A DNA stretch of 64,000 nucleotides from Lonicera japonica (GCA_021464415.1 CM038467.1:67523159-67587158), one strand, 5' to 3'; positions 26,001 through 38,806 are shown, counted from the first letter of the stretch. The notes: a model not told the origin generated them from the letters alone. Program-made: numbers and translations.

Positions 26001-29000
26001 GCTGTCTGCCTTTTGGGACTGTTTGGTCATGGACATTGAATGAGAAGAAATTGACAATGTCTGACAATGACCCTCTTATTTGCTTTCAAAAGCTATGGAT
26101 TAAAAGCTTGTGATGATACTTTATAGTTGAAATACTTGTTCTAGGAAATCAGAAGAGTTTTTTTCCTAAGCTGCATTTCATCCTTTAGAAGTTATTCATA
26201 TCTATTTTTCTTGTTTAAGTTCTAAAAAAATCTGTTGCAGAGTTCTTGAACTGCAAGTTGTGGATTGTAATTGTTAAATGAGTCCTCTTTATTCGTCATT
26301 GCAAGCTTTTATTGTTTCATAGAGCTACACTAAGCCCAAGATCCAATTGTTCAACTTAAATGTGCCATACTTTAGTTTATCTATTTGCTGATGCAGCTGC
26401 AGATGACATGGTAGAACACTTGAAAAGTGAGAATGACAGGTTACAGGCACAAGTGAATGATTTGAGAAGTGAAGTGACTTCAATCAGGCAAGAAACACTT
26501 GAGGGGTACTTACTTAATTTCTTGAGGGATCCTGAATATACAAAATATAAAGCACATGTCAGTTTGACTGCAGATTTACCAAGGATCAACAACATGCTGA
26601 GCACCAAAAACTTTTGATGGAAGAGAAGCAAAGGAGTAAGAATATTTTCTGGTTTACTCAATTTTAACTCTAATAATTGGCTAATTCTAATGCTAGCACT
26701 ATGCTTGAAGTTTTCATTGTCATAACAATCGCTCATTGTTTGAAGTTTTGTCCAACTTAACTCTCTAGAGAGTGTTTTTGCAAAAATAGAGGTTCGGTAT
26801 TAGCTTTCTTGGCATATATATAACTATATAAGAAACAAAGGAGTAGATGCTTAATGTTGCCGAGCATGGAATGTTCTTGCATTTTAAGAGTGCCTTCAGA
26901 ACCCCGATGGAACTTCAATTAAAACTATATCAAAGAGGCATGCCAAAATCTAATGCTCTTCCTCCCTTTTTTTAAGAGTGCCTTAAATCTCTAATGGCAC
27001 CTCTAAGCCACCAGTTTAAGAGACTAAAAAAATGGGTTCCTATGATCCAACAAAAATTCAGTAGAATTGGACTTTGCAGGTTTGGATCCAATTTGTCAGG
27101 GAAGACATTTAATTGCTTTAGAAAATCAGGAAGCAGCCCTCAATAGTAACGACTAACCTGTATGTTGAGATGAAGTTCTAAAAGCTTTTACATTACCAAT
27201 TTAACACGTGGAAGAAATATTTTAGGCTTTTTCCAAGAAAACGGATGACTTTAAGCTATTTTGTTGCGACGTCTGAACCCCAGTTGCCATGTTGCTGGTG
27301 GTATTGCCGGGATATTTCATGGTGAAACCTAAGTGTTAACTAATTAAGCATGCAGCTCTCGGGTATCCTTTAACATAATTAGAGTATACTAGTAAGCATG
27401 CAGGTGTAGTTAAGTATTAAACAAACAACCTAATTATATTGTGGTTCCTTTTTATTAATCCATTTACGTTTTAACATGTGGCACATTTAGAAAACCTTTT
27501 AACATAGCATTAGTATGAAAATCAACATTTAAGAAAATGGCATCCATCCATTAACTAGCCATATTGATAAATAGGTCCCATTTCATAGACCCCATGAAAT
27601 TAAAGTACATATGTACTTGTCGATCTTTCAACTAGCAATTTATATCTGGTACATTAGTGTTAGAAATAAAGCTTTGAAGCCTACAACATAAAAGAAATAC
27701 TCGTTGGAATGTTGGCATAAAGGTTTAGTCCACAAACCCCTACTTGGATACTCCAAAACAAGTAAGGTTCATTTGGTTCAAGGGCTTCTAGTTTGTCTTC
27801 CTTTGCCCTCACCAACGCTATTATATATAACGAAAGTAATGCAAATGATGTAAATGACCCATGAGAACTAGATAACTTTTCATAAAGAAAATACACGTTA
27901 GTCAATAAATCACAGGCAAGGGAAATCATATTTTTATTTTATGTTGTTAGGTTATTAAGTGATATTAGTTGCTACATCCCATTAGTTATTGGACCGCATT
28001 ATTTATGAGTCTTTTTCCCACATTGGGAATTTCATCATTATGTAACTCTTGTTTTATATAAACTAGCCTCTGGGACACACTATATGTGTGTGCAATGGAT
28101 GATAAATAAATTGTATGCAAAGAGAAACTATGTATAATATTATCCTAAGTCCATAATAACATAAAAAAAGTAATAAAATGTTTACAAACTAGATTTTTTA
28201 AATACATCACAAAAAGGAAACAAATACCTCTTGATGCTCTTATCTTCAACTTTAATATTTTATTACTTTTTAAGACTCCACTTTTATATTTTCATAAATA
28301 AAACAAATTAGATTTATGCTCGTGTCGTCTTTGACTTTGTGTACGTTACGCATTAAAAAGACAAATCCTGATTATATGATTGCTTTGGATGTAATTTTAT
28401 AATTACCAAAATACCTATAATAGTAAATAATTTTTTCGATTCCTTCTCTCTGTCCCCCTCCTCTCTCTAACATTTCTATAAGATAAGTTCTCTGTTAAAT
28501 AAAAATTAATTGCGATAGATTTAATTTTGCAATAAATATTATTTTTATTGAAAAGGAAAAATTTAATTTCAACCCTTTTAACTGCTAGTAGGAGTGACAA
28601 CGGGTTTGCAAATCCGAATCCCACCCGCCTAAAAGTATGGCCAGTTCAAGGTGGGAGTTACATTGAAAAGCTTGAACCTGTCCCAAACCATGGTAGTTAT
28701 AAGGGAGCTGCTTTTAACATGTAAACTCTAAAGGACAGAAAATTAAGGAACATATTTAGAGTTAAAATTGTATTCCTTAATTTTCTGTCCTTTAGAGTTT
28801 ACATGGTATCAGAGCTTAAGTTCTGCAATGTTTCGGGTTCGAATCCTCCTGCTTGCATTTGTATTTCCCTTTGTGTTTGTGCAGCATGCACATTATTGTT
28901 TGTGCACAAAGTGCACCTTTGGTTTGTCTCTCCACGTGTGAGTGGGGGTCGCACGTGAGGGGGAGTGTTGAAGAGCATGATATATATTGTTGGCCTACTA

Positions 29001-32000
29001 CCTAACAACTTAAGCTTTTGGGAGAGATGGTTCTTAACATAACACACATCAATTCACTCTTTAACACTCCCTTAAAAAAAAGTTGATTATTCTATTGACA
29101 CACACCACTTTTTTTACATTAAACTCAAATTAATAATAATTTAATAACTGCAAATCACTTAAACCTAAATTAATTATATATCCATTAATTAATTTCTTCA
29201 TCATCATCATCATCCTCTCCACTACCACCACCATCCAAATCATCATTCATCTCCAAAAGTAGGATACTTATATTTTTTTGTTCCTTTACGTTTCCTTTCA
29301 TTTATAAATCATTGGATACAAACAAACGCAAAAAAAATTAAAAAACAGAAACAAAACACGAAAAATGTTTACTCGGTTCCTAGGAATCGAGTGTTGTTTA
29401 TCATACTCGGCCCAAAGGAATCAAGTAAAGTACATGTTACTCGGTCCTAAGGAATCGAGTTAGACTTTGGTTCATTTTTCCAATTCCACTCGGTTCCTTA
29501 AGACCGAGTGACCTGTGCTTTACTCGGTTCTTTTGGGTCGAGTATGATGAACAACACTCGGCTCTTAAGAACCGAGTAAACCTTTATCCATGGCAGAATT
29601 TTGTTTTGACGTGGTGCGTGCACTGGCCAAACCAAAAACTCTTATTTATTCTTTCTAACAAACAGATCTAATAGATTCTTGTCAATAGTACATGGTGGAA
29701 CTTTCTTTTTAACCAATAACGAAAAAGTTCGAGATAAAAAGAGAGGGAACGATTAGATTGTAAAAGAAGAAGAAAATTGAAGATGAGATTTGTTGGGTGA
29801 GTGTCGTGGTTTGTTTTTTTGAATCGTAGAGAGAAAGAGAGTGGAGTGGAGTGCATTTTAGATTAGTATTAATTAATCTTAAAATTAAATATGGAGTGTT
29901 AGGAGTGTTACGAATATATAAATTGTACCTATGGAGTGTTAGAGAGTGAATTGGTGTGTGTCAATAGTAGCCCCCAAGATATATTATAAGGGTATTTAAA
30001 AGAGCGGGATTGGGTCAAGTGGGTTTATTTCACGCAAACCCAAACCCTATTCCACCTGGGTCGGACTATACTTTGAAAAATCTGTACTCCACAGTTCAGA
30101 AATAAAATAGATCTTATTTTAAGCTGAAGGGCCCAAAATAAACTCGACCTCTGTTTCCCATTAACAAATTCTTGATTTACAATCTACACAATCAATACAA
30201 CCAACATTATTTACTTTCGCCCCCATGCTTGATTTGGTTTATGAGGCAATGTAAGAAGATAGGTGTTTTCATTTTTATGACAGAACCAGAAACAGGTTGG
30301 TTTTTGATTTGGCATAAAAAAGGAGGTTGATATTTTGTTTTCGAAATCAGTTTTGACAGCATTGTTTTGTAACTCCATTTCTGGCTTCTGCCATTTTTTA
30401 GCCCAATAAATTAAGGGAAGAGATGCTTGAAGTTCACCATACTTACATGTAGTGCTATTCACAAATTAATGGTGTAGCCTCAGATTGGTTTAGAATAGGT
30501 GTAACCTCAGCCGGCTTCAAACTCCTTTATGCATTTGTTCTCACTCACGATGCAATGCAGCGTTTTTTGTTTTTGGTTGCTGTGTGGGAAATTATTTTTA
30601 GAAAGAGGTGGCTGAAGGAGAATGAGGAGAGCGAGTGAGTGGACGTGGGAAAAGCCATTGAATGTAAATTTACCAAATTACCCTGTAAGCTACAAAAGGT
30701 TGCATTATAGGGGTAAAATTAAATAATTTTATAGGGGCACCAAGACAGAGGCTGATGATTAATTAATAGTAGAGATATGAACTCTGGCTCTCAGTTTGAG
30801 TAAACAAAGCCATTAACTGAATTCTGAAATTCTTTTTGGTAGGTCTTTTGGAAATGCAGGTTGCAATTGTCGCCCGCGATCTTACATTGGCCGTGTTGGC
30901 CAGTTTCGTCGAGTGATCAACCTTATTTTAGGTGGATGTTGGTCCCACTTTTAGCGCATGTTGCCTTTTTGTTTGACAGAATTGAGTTACTTTTTTGGAC
31001 ATGCACATCTTAATTCTTAAGCATTAATTTTGACAAAGGAGCAATTTATTTGAACACTTAAGGGGGGCGCAATTTTTAAACAAAGAAGTGGCATACTATT
31101 GCATAAATTGAGTTTGGTTTAACACCTCTTTCAATTTGAGGGGGTGTGTTGGAAATCATATTTTATTTTTTTGGGCTATATCCCATTAGGTAGGGGATTT
31201 GCATTAGTATGAGTTTTGTCCCACATTGGGCATCTCATCATTATGTAACTCTTGTTTTATATATAGATACAGACTTGACTCTCAGTTTGAGTAAGCCAAG
31301 CATTAAGCCAGTTCCAAAATTCTTCTTTATATATACAAGGAATTTCAAATCTTTTTGGGACAGTTGTAGTTAGCAATTGGCATGGTTCTGTCATGTCTCC
31401 TGCTTACTAAACTGCAAAAGCCTGTTCCCTGCGCAAAGCTTGCTTAATTGGCCCTTGCATGTAACATTGAATGAGCATAGTTCATGCGCAGTAGGCCATC
31501 TTGACCACTTCTGCACTCAACCAGGGGTTGCTGACCTGCTCCCAATGCCTATATATACTGGACTTTACTCCAGCTTGTTGAATATGAGCTAGCGGCGCTG
31601 TAGTTACTAATCTGAGTAGTTTAGAGCGATTACTCTATATTTCGTAAGGCTTTGGCGCCTTCCTGTAATCACTTTGCCTATAAACCAAAAGGGGCAATGA
31701 GACATGACAAGGGTGACACCCATTTTTGTTTAGCTAAAATACCCTTCCATCATCCTATTAGAGAAAAAAAACAGTTAACCTCTGGTCCCTCACTGTCAAC
31801 TGCCGATTGCTGCTGAATCACTGCTGGAGCTCCTGCAGCAGTGATTGTTGAGGCCTAGCTACCACAATGGTGAGAAGGAAAGGAAAATGTTTAACAAGGG
31901 TATAATTGTCCATTTGGAAAAAGGTGAGTCTCCTTATGATGGACATACATTGTAAAATGTCCTTATGACAGACAAATTGTAGAGGAAGTCCTCCACGTGT

Positions 32001-33421
32001 TATGTAGAAGTTAAGTGTCCTTACAATTGAACGGGGGCCGGGGGTGGGGTGTGAGACATTGAGTCCAGTTTTTGTAACCAAAACCATATATATACAAGTC
32101 CTAAAGAGCTTCTAAACCCCTTCACTGTGGATGTAAACCTCTTATAGGAGGAAGGACCAGTTAATGCAGCCTATTCCTTGAGTGATTTGCTTGCTATCTT
32201 TTGTCTTTTCTAAATAGCTAATGGATGTGAACATGTTTGTTTCCTGTTAAAACCATCTATTCTGAATATTTAAAGAATTGGCCTTAACACACTAGATCTC
32301 GACCATAGGTGCTGCATGCATGCTGGACCATGTAGCATTTTTGTTTTGTACTTAAATATGTTCCTTTTCTTCATTTAGTGGCGTAACATGTTTCAGATAA
32401 AGAAGCTGCAGAAGAAATTCAGAGGCTTAGAGATGCAGAACAAGGACGTGACTGCACTAATGGGGATGACAAAATTGAAAATAGACAAGATAATACTGTT
32501 GGAGGTAGTCTAGTTGGATCCCCTGCCTCTGGAGTATTGACGAGGAGCAAACGCAAGAGATATTCCGGAACTCAGACAGAAGCCAATGATCAACTTGAGC
32601 GTGGCCAGGTAAGCAGCGGATTATTGAAAGAAAACATCTCTCACTGTGTTCAGGTACATCAGATAATTGATCCTAGTTTAACTTGATGAGACCATCGTTA
32701 GTTGTGCGCCACCCCTTCTCCATTCCTGCTCTAACTATTGCCCCACTCTTTACTGTTTAATAAGCCCAAATGCTGTAGATCAAAGACGGGGGACAGTACA
32801 GGTAAGTTTGTCAAAATTTGTGATGTTTATTATATTTCTTTGCTTGCTCGTTGTGCCATTGTCCTGATTGGATATTTTTTAGGTGGTGACATTGGTGCTA
32901 CAACCTGCATTTTTCAAGAGCTTGTTGAGTGCATAGTTGGCATGAAACTATCCATCAGTACTACTACTACTGAAATGGATGAAATATGTATATCGGCAGT
33001 TCACCAATCGAGCGGTAATTTTCAATTTTTTGAAACTCGGCTGTGCATTAATACGATTTTGTTTGTGTGTTTATCATTCTTTGATCTCTCTCTCACTCTC
33101 TCAGAATAGTATCTTTCTTTTCTTCCATTTTTTTCCTTGTGTTAATTATGTAATGAACCTTTTGCTGCTAATACTGCTGCTTGCCGGTTTGCATCTGATA
33201 TATACATATGTATGTATGTCACAGGACACTCTTTCAATCTAACGTGGAAAAACAAGGAACTGTCGTCTTCGGGAGAAGCAGAAGAGGTGGTGTATCGGGT
33301 AGTGTCACTTGGGACATTCGAGAAAGTGGCGCCCGAGTGGATGAGGGAGGTGTTGATCTTCAGCAGCCGGATGTTCCCTATCTTCTTTGAAAGGGTGGCC
33401 CACATTATCAACCTTCACTGA
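23045..33421 (+). CDS. TTN9: plant coiled-coil protein, TITAN9-type
   Basis: Eight coding exons join in frame: 23045-23092, 25206-25275, 26397-26505, 26574-26635, 32397-32608, 32765-32801, 32883-33014 and 33225-33421, giving 288 residues. The start MEALYSKLYDKYTKLK is followed by a heptad-rich coiled coil (residues ~17-110), a basic patch with TRSKRKR, and a conserved C-terminal domain ending VAPEWMREVLIFSSRMFP then FFERVAHIINLH. This layout fits, from memory, the plant-specific TITAN9 family, known in Arabidopsis from an embryo/endosperm defect; its biochemical role is unknown. The exact symbol is less certain than the gene itself. Intron 4 is 5.8 kb and full of transposons. Exon 6 uses a TAATAAG acceptor that was chosen to keep frame. 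Confidence 0.8.
23552..23610. mobile_element. one end of a hAT MITE related to 14540-15473
   Basis: CAGTGTTTTAAAAGGC followed by AGGCCTACGC-like words matches the terminus of the hAT MITE in the Y14 intron. The opposite end was not found, so this is probably a fragment. Confidence 0.4.
24385..24895 (+). mobile_element. small LTR-element remnant in intron 1
   Basis: The segment containing GGCCTGTTTTGTC..GATCAATC and, after a G-rich tract near 24643-24662, an LTR-like part ending in CTCAGTTAAGCAAGCC matches 30880-31330 by eye. A shorter copy of the internal part lies just upstream (about 24200-24380). No protein is encoded. Confidence 0.45.
28718..28805. repeat. perfect 33 bp inverted repeat (hairpin)
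   Basis: Arms 28718-28750 and 28773-28805 are exact reverse complements around a 22-base loop. It sits between an LTR-like end (TTTTAACA) and a primer-binding site TGGTATCAGAGC, as if a tiny foldback element had landed at that junction; CATG occurs on both sides. Confidence 0.9.
28804..29040 (+). mobile_element. TRIM-like miniature copia element (PBS to 3' LTR)
   Basis: TGGTATCAGAGC at 28804-28815 is the initiator-Met tRNA primer site of copia elements. About 150 bases later a purine tract (GAGGGGGAG) is followed by TGTTGAAGAGC, an LTR start, and the LTR runs to TTCTTAACA near 29040. The internal region is far too short for gag or pol, as in TRIMs. The upstream LTR is degraded. Confidence 0.65.
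29041..29962. mobile_element. foldback MITE with six 22 bp palindromic modules
   Basis: Terminal inverted repeats 29043-29070 and 29933-29960 match at 26 of 28 positions (CACACA(T/C)CAATTCACTCT...). The centre holds six ACTCGGTTCCT..AGGAACCGAGT-type palindromes starting at 29371, 29405, 29439, 29488, 29522 and 29556. The three on the left are the mirror image of the three on the right. No coding capacity. Confidence 0.85.
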
Positions 33422-33713
33422 CCTAACCTTAGCTTGCCTAAGTTACTGTATTATATTAGAGTTATCAAACTGGGCGAGTTCTGGCATAACGGGTTGGCCC
33501 ATTTTTTTTTTCGCCCCCACCACCGCCAGTCCACCCCACTCTTTCTCTGGCGCACTTGAGCTGTGCCTATGTTGTTGAGTGGGAGGTACATAATCTTTTG
33601 ACTCTTGTGCAACTTGTACTAAAACATAGATGCTGCTGTCACGTTGCTTATGGAATTTTTTCAGCAATGGCTAATGTAGTTGGGTTGAAAATGAAATGAT
33701 GCAACTTTTGGCG

Positions 33714-33735
33714 CCCCCCCCCCCCCCCCCCCCCC
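33714..33735 (+). repeat. 22-base poly-C tract
   Basis: A run of 22 C lies about 290 bases beyond the stop codon of the TITAN9-type gene. Its length may be unreliable in the assembly. Confidence 0.9.
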
Positions 33736-36040
33736 AACCTCTTTCTAAATTAGTGTGAAAGGGTAACCATGGAGTGTTTTGCATAGTTCATAATTCTTTG
33801 AGGAAAGGCGATGATCCTAATCTACTCGTAGGGGTGGGGGGTTGGGGGTGAGGAGCCGCTAATCAGTTAAAGGGTATCGCATCACAACTCAATCTCCTAA
33901 TTTACTCTTAGCGGTCTTGAATCGTCCAAGTGGGTTACATCACAACTCAAATTTTTTATTTGCTGTGACAACAAATTTATTTCAAACTTGCCTTTGGTGC
34001 GAATATATGGAATCTGTGTCCAACTTAGCTTTAGCTAGCCTAGGACATTATGCACGTAAAGTCTTAATTTGTAGAAACAGGATTAATTTATCAAATGTCA
34101 ATGTAAGGGACTCTTCCGCTACTAAAACTTTTGGAGTGACAAAAACAATTATTAATGGGATACAAATAACAAATTCACGTTAACTCATTACTGACGAGGA
34201 CGATCAACAAACAAATGTATTCACAACCCATGATAAAACCTAATCAAAGTACACCTCAAACAAATTAGGAACCAGAACTGAAAACAGTTCAACATTGACT
34301 TCTTATCTATCTATTCGGTGTAGCATCTTATTTTTATCCTATTAATGGTTCAATTGGAGATGCTCTAACAATTGGGACGATTATTAAGGGCATTTTAGAA
34401 TACCAATAAAATAAGAAATCGCGTGTTCCCCTACTAATTGCGTGAGGGACTTCCTTAAAATTTCTCTAACGTTGTGGCCTTTTCCTTAAATAAATCAAAA
34501 GATAGGGATGGAAATATAAAATCCCCACTTACTTATTAGCTTTGAATTATAAAGTTATACATATTCGCCCGTAAAAATAAAAAATTGTCAAGAAAAAAGT
34601 ATTTCCATAGTGAAATGTTTTTTTATGACAACTTCAATTTGCCACAAAAAGTTAAATTCAATCGCAAAATATTTAAGAGTAGACAAAATTGTCATTAAAA
34701 GGATGCAATTATGTGAAGATTTATTGCAACATTTTTAATTTTTTTTTTGTCCCTGAAAGTATGGTTGAGAAAATGAATCTTTAATATCAGTTTCGAAGAA
34801 ACAAAATATATTTACCTGCTAAAACATCAAAAATTCACTGACGAACCATATTTTCTTGTAGTATGAATTATATATATATTTTTCGACTCCGTCCTTGCTT
34901 CAACCAAAGATGAATGAGAAGTGAACATACACCATCGACTTACTTAGCAATTCTTTTTTATTTTTGGTGATGTAGGTCTAGATTGCTCGATCATTTAGTA
35001 TTTTCTTCTAAAGTTTTTACTTTCGAAACAATGACATTTTCAACAGTTTTAAGTAGTTTACCTTTACTTTATCTACGCCAGACATATCTAATTTAAGATT
35101 TAAAATTAAATAAAAAAAGAATTAACTTAGTGATTAAAATCGTTACAATTTATCAAATAGATGCAAGTTTAAACTTCGGTGTCATATCTGAGTTGAGTAG
35201 ATTTGCTATTATAGGACAAATTTATGTTTAAGTCTTTACTTACCATTTTTTGTTTCTCTCTTTAAATTCCAGTAAGTTGGAATCAGATGAGCTCTAGTTG
35301 ATTTATGGGCAATTTGCTCTTAATATATCATTAAGAGCATCTCTAATAGCCGTGTAAATAGTTTATCACATAAGCATTGTGTAAAGGGTATTAGTATAGA
35401 CACTCTAAAAAACTAATTTAAACCTCCATTATTTAGGCACTCTTATATAATTTTTAAATATGCATAAGCACCCATAATAATTAGAGAACCCTAAGAAGCA
35501 TGCCGATTTCTCTTTCTTTCTTTGGCCCGAAAACATGGAATTGAATGGGAGCATGAATATGTACTTTATTAATTGACTATCCTTACTTGAGAAATCTTTT
35601 AACTCAATATTCATTCTAACTACAATAAACAAAAGTTACTGAAATTTTTGTGGTGTTCTCATATTCCTTAGAAAATACGTTAAAAAACTACATCGTGTTT
35701 TAATATTTTGACATGACTATTTGATTCTCTTGGCTTTAGCTCCCATTTTTCTTTCTTTCTTTCCTTGTATTTTGGGAAAGAAAAAGGAATTGAATTCCCT
35801 TGCATTTTGTTTTGAGAAATCTTTGTGATGTATACAAGCTTAATGTTTGAGAGTTTCAAATCAAAGTAAAAAAAGTTTTTATCAAAATTATAAATGGGTC
35901 AAAAAATCAAAAACTTAAGTTCATTTGTTTATAGTGTCATAGTAATTAATTAATTTTTTTTAAAGATTCAATAAATTTAAACTATTTAACTTAAGTACAT
36001 TCGTAAATATAAAATATATATGTTTCTTTTGTACATAAAT
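33736..36040. other. AT-rich intergenic DNA, nothing recognised
   Basis: I see no gene, clear terminal repeat or RNA gene. GAGATGCTCT/AGAGCATCTC words near 34360 and 35340 face the wrong way to be the two ends of one MITE. Confidence 0.5.
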
Positions 36041-36532
36041 CTATGAAGCACAGACTTGACACGCGATAATTGTTTCGACACGACACGCGACACGTGACAC
36101 GCAATTTTTCCAAAATGTAGGACATGACACATGGGGGGGGGACACGTTCTTATTTATTTATTTATTTAATTATATATGCAATAAACATTGTAAATATTTA
36201 AGAATTCAATAAAATGAAACTAGAATGCATTAATAACCCAAATATTCAAAACATGATCACTAAATTGTTCCATAATTAAAGCAACAAAAAGAATATATAG
36301 ACTAAATTGTTTCATATAATGATAGAAAACATAAGAGAAATATAAAAAGTGGCTTAGTTGCCTCATCCTCAATTGATATTGCAATGAAGAAACACTAGGA
36401 GTAGTAGCCATCTAAATATATTATCAAATATTAGAGATTATAATTAAATTCAAGTGTCAGAGAGAGTGTCGGAGTGTTCGACAAGTGTCGGGCCCGACAC
36501 GTGACCTCCAAGAGAGTGTCCGTGCTTCATAG
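36041..36532. mobile_element. hAT-like MITE with GACACG repeats
   Basis: The ends CTATGAAGCACAGAC and GTCCGTGCTTCATAG are inverted repeats with one mismatch. Subterminal GACACG/CGTGTC words are dense at both edges. The flanks ACATAAAT and ATAGAAAT agree at 6 of 8 bases, a weak hAT-style duplication. Confidence 0.7.
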
Positions 36533-36729
36533 ATAGAAATATAGTTGACAATACAAACCTTGTTTCGAATATGGGTGCTTTTAATGTTATATAATATAAT
36601 AAGTGCTTTTTGTTAAATGGGTGTTAAAATTAATTATTAAGGATTCTTTTACTAGCACCCTTGTATATAAGGTTCATGCTCCAATGATTCTATATATACC
36701 CTTGCCAAATCATTGTTGTGTAAAATAAA

Positions 36730-37097
36730 GGGTGATGTTATTTACACTCATAATTTGTAGCTAAGACACTATAAAATTATTTGGTGTTGTAGTTACAAAA
36801 TTCGAGGTTGGTTGCACAATTACATAAAATACAAGTTGGTGACAAGTTGCCGACTTGAAGGTTCACATTCGGTGACAATTTACCGAGTTGGAAATAAAAA
36901 TTCAACCAAAGGTTGCGTAAGTCAAGTCGGTGAAACGTTATCGAATCGAATGGCCAAGTTCGGCAACAAACTACCGACTCAGTGTTTAAAATTTTAGGTG
37001 ACCCTTGTGGTGGTCTTGATCATTAATGATACAAAATATGGTGTTGTGGCTACTGTGGTGTCTTGGCTACAAATCAGGGATGTGTATAACATTACCC
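36730..37097. mobile_element. foldback MITE with exact 8 bp target duplication
   Basis: The ends GGGTGATGTT...TTTGTAGCTAAGACAC are mirrored by the other end with a few mismatches. The flanks AAAATAAA at 36722-36729 and 37098-37105 are identical. Inside are four palindromic modules of 22-23 bp starting at 36834, 36867, 36925 and 36957, the same layout as the element at 20608-20918. Confidence 0.85.
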
Positions 37098-37105
37098 AAA
37101 ATAAA

Positions 37106-38806
37106 TGTCTATAAACACGCTCATTTTATACATCCACGTCACAATTCTCTCTCATCAACTTTTTTTTAAAAAAATTAAAAATGACATAATTTTAAATCTA
37201 AAACTTGGATTCAAATAAAATTTATATATTTAAAACTCTACTCATCAAAATTTATAAAATAAGATTCAAAATTATGTATAAAGATTTTCATAAAAAAAAT
37301 ATATTAGAGTTCAAAACATCTGGCCTAAAAGAGATTGGCTATGTGGGTAACTCCCCTTTGATACCTAGTAAAGTTCGGAGGATCTAATCAAAATTAATTG
37401 ACAATTGGTGGAGTAGCGCACTAGCACTTTACCTTATATATTGCTTTGTGAGAATTTGATTCCCGGTGTGAGATTTCTAATCTCAACAAAACAATTGAAG
37501 AATATGTGTTCAATGTGTTTGTATACCACTAGTTCATTCCATTTTTACACGAGTTTAGAAGTGAAATATTGGAACGAATATGTTTATAATTTATGTTTAA
37601 AATCGTTTTACACATAAATTATGCACAATTATTGGAGATGCCGGTATATCATCTCCAACAAATTTTTCAAAAATCTAAAGTGCAATTTTTTAAAAAGCCA
37701 TACAAGCAAACTTGGCTTTAACAAAAATAGCAAAATTGACTTTCCATTTTGAAGAATTACTCTCTTTCTTCAAATTTGATTAGTGAAAAAGGGGTTCAAT
37801 TCTTTTTTTTTTGAATATTTTATTTAATTAAATTTTATGTTGGTAAGATAAGACAATAATTTCATTAATGGCTAAGAATAAAAATAATATATTATAATAT
37901 TATTATTTAAAGAATTTATTGAAGTTTTTAAAAATAACTTTTCTAAATTACCATCTAGGTCCATACAAAAATAAATATTTAAAGAGTGAGATCTCTTTGA
38001 TATACGTCAATTCTATGTTGAGAATTCTGTGTTGAGATTATTATGTTGATGACGGTGGATTGAAGAAAGCTTTGCTGGGGCTGTTTAAGAAACCATAAGG
38101 TTGACCTGTTTCGCGAATTTTGGTTTTGGGAACCTTTTGTATATTCATGTAATATAATTATATCAATAAACTCCAACAAATATATACAAAAAACATATAT
38201 ATATATACAAATTATGAGATTTGAAAAGTAACAAAAAGAGCAATTAAATTTTTTATTCATATAGAATTTAATTAAAACAAAAACTAAAAGATACTGCTTT
38301 ATTTAACAACAGGAAAAACAAATCTCAAATAAACTCATCAATATATAGCGTTTAGGGTTATTTATAGCATTTTTCTTTAATTTTAGTTGAATTGGAAACT
38401 TGGGCTTGTGTACTTGTTAAAAAAAAAGTTCAATCCCGCCATATCAAGACTCCGAACTCGAGACCTCGAGTTGCAAGACAAGCACCATCACCCGTTAAAA
38501 CAATTGTCCCATTATTTACTTTTATTCAGTCAAAAAATATTTTAATTTTACCTATTATAACTTAGATATAAGAAAAAAAAATTCGGGGCTCGATCGCCTA
38601 TGCCTAGGGCCGGCTCCTCCTATTTCGGGGATTTGTTAATTCCTTTTCCCCGTTTGTGAAGAGTTGCGTTAGGATTTAAGCTACTTTTTGTATAATTGAT
38701 AGTGCGTTTCGAACGGTATGTATTTATCGTTTTGATGTTGTTCTTCTGAAGTAGAAAAGAGAAGGAAAAAAAAAGTTGTGACCTTTTCAAAGGGGGGATT
38801 GTGAAT
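37106..38806. other. AT-rich intergenic DNA, nothing recognised
   Basis: No gene or bounded repeat is seen. Short open frames occur only at the level expected by chance. Confidence 0.5.

Larger units (their letters stand above)
28063..30775 (-). mobile_element. non-autonomous Helitron carrying nested insertions
   Basis: On the minus strand it starts TCTCTACTATTAATTAATC after host A (30776) and ends CACACATATAGTGTG, then TCCCAGAGGCTAG, before host T. The first 15 bases of that ending form the hairpin. Removing it restores an uninterrupted LTR that matches the second LTR at 31148-31345. Inside lie a miniature LTR element, an 88-base hairpin and a foldback MITE. No helicase is present. Confidence 0.75.
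27915..31345 (+). mobile_element. short LTR-element remnant, 5' LTR split by a Helitron
   Basis: The stretch 27915-28062 joined to 30776-30850 matches 31148-31345 (shared: CCCACATTGGG, ATCATTATGTAACTCTTGTT, CTCTCAGTTTGAG). These are two LTRs of one family around about 300 bases of internal DNA that end in a polypurine stretch (TTGAGGGGGTG) before TGTTGGAAATC. It has no gag or pol and lies within intron 4 of the TITAN9-type gene. Confidence 0.65.

Noticed and set aside
25790..26113. 107-codon plus-strand frame in the same intron
   Set aside because: It does not splice in frame with neighbouring exons and has no family resemblance.
28839..28850. GGTTCGAATCC, resembling a tRNA T-loop (box B)
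   Set aside because: No cloverleaf can be built around it; it lies just after a copia primer-binding site, where such words are common.
34340..35360. GAGATGCTCT and AGAGCATCTC as ends of one element
   Set aside because: Their orientation is inward-out compared with known MITEs with these words.
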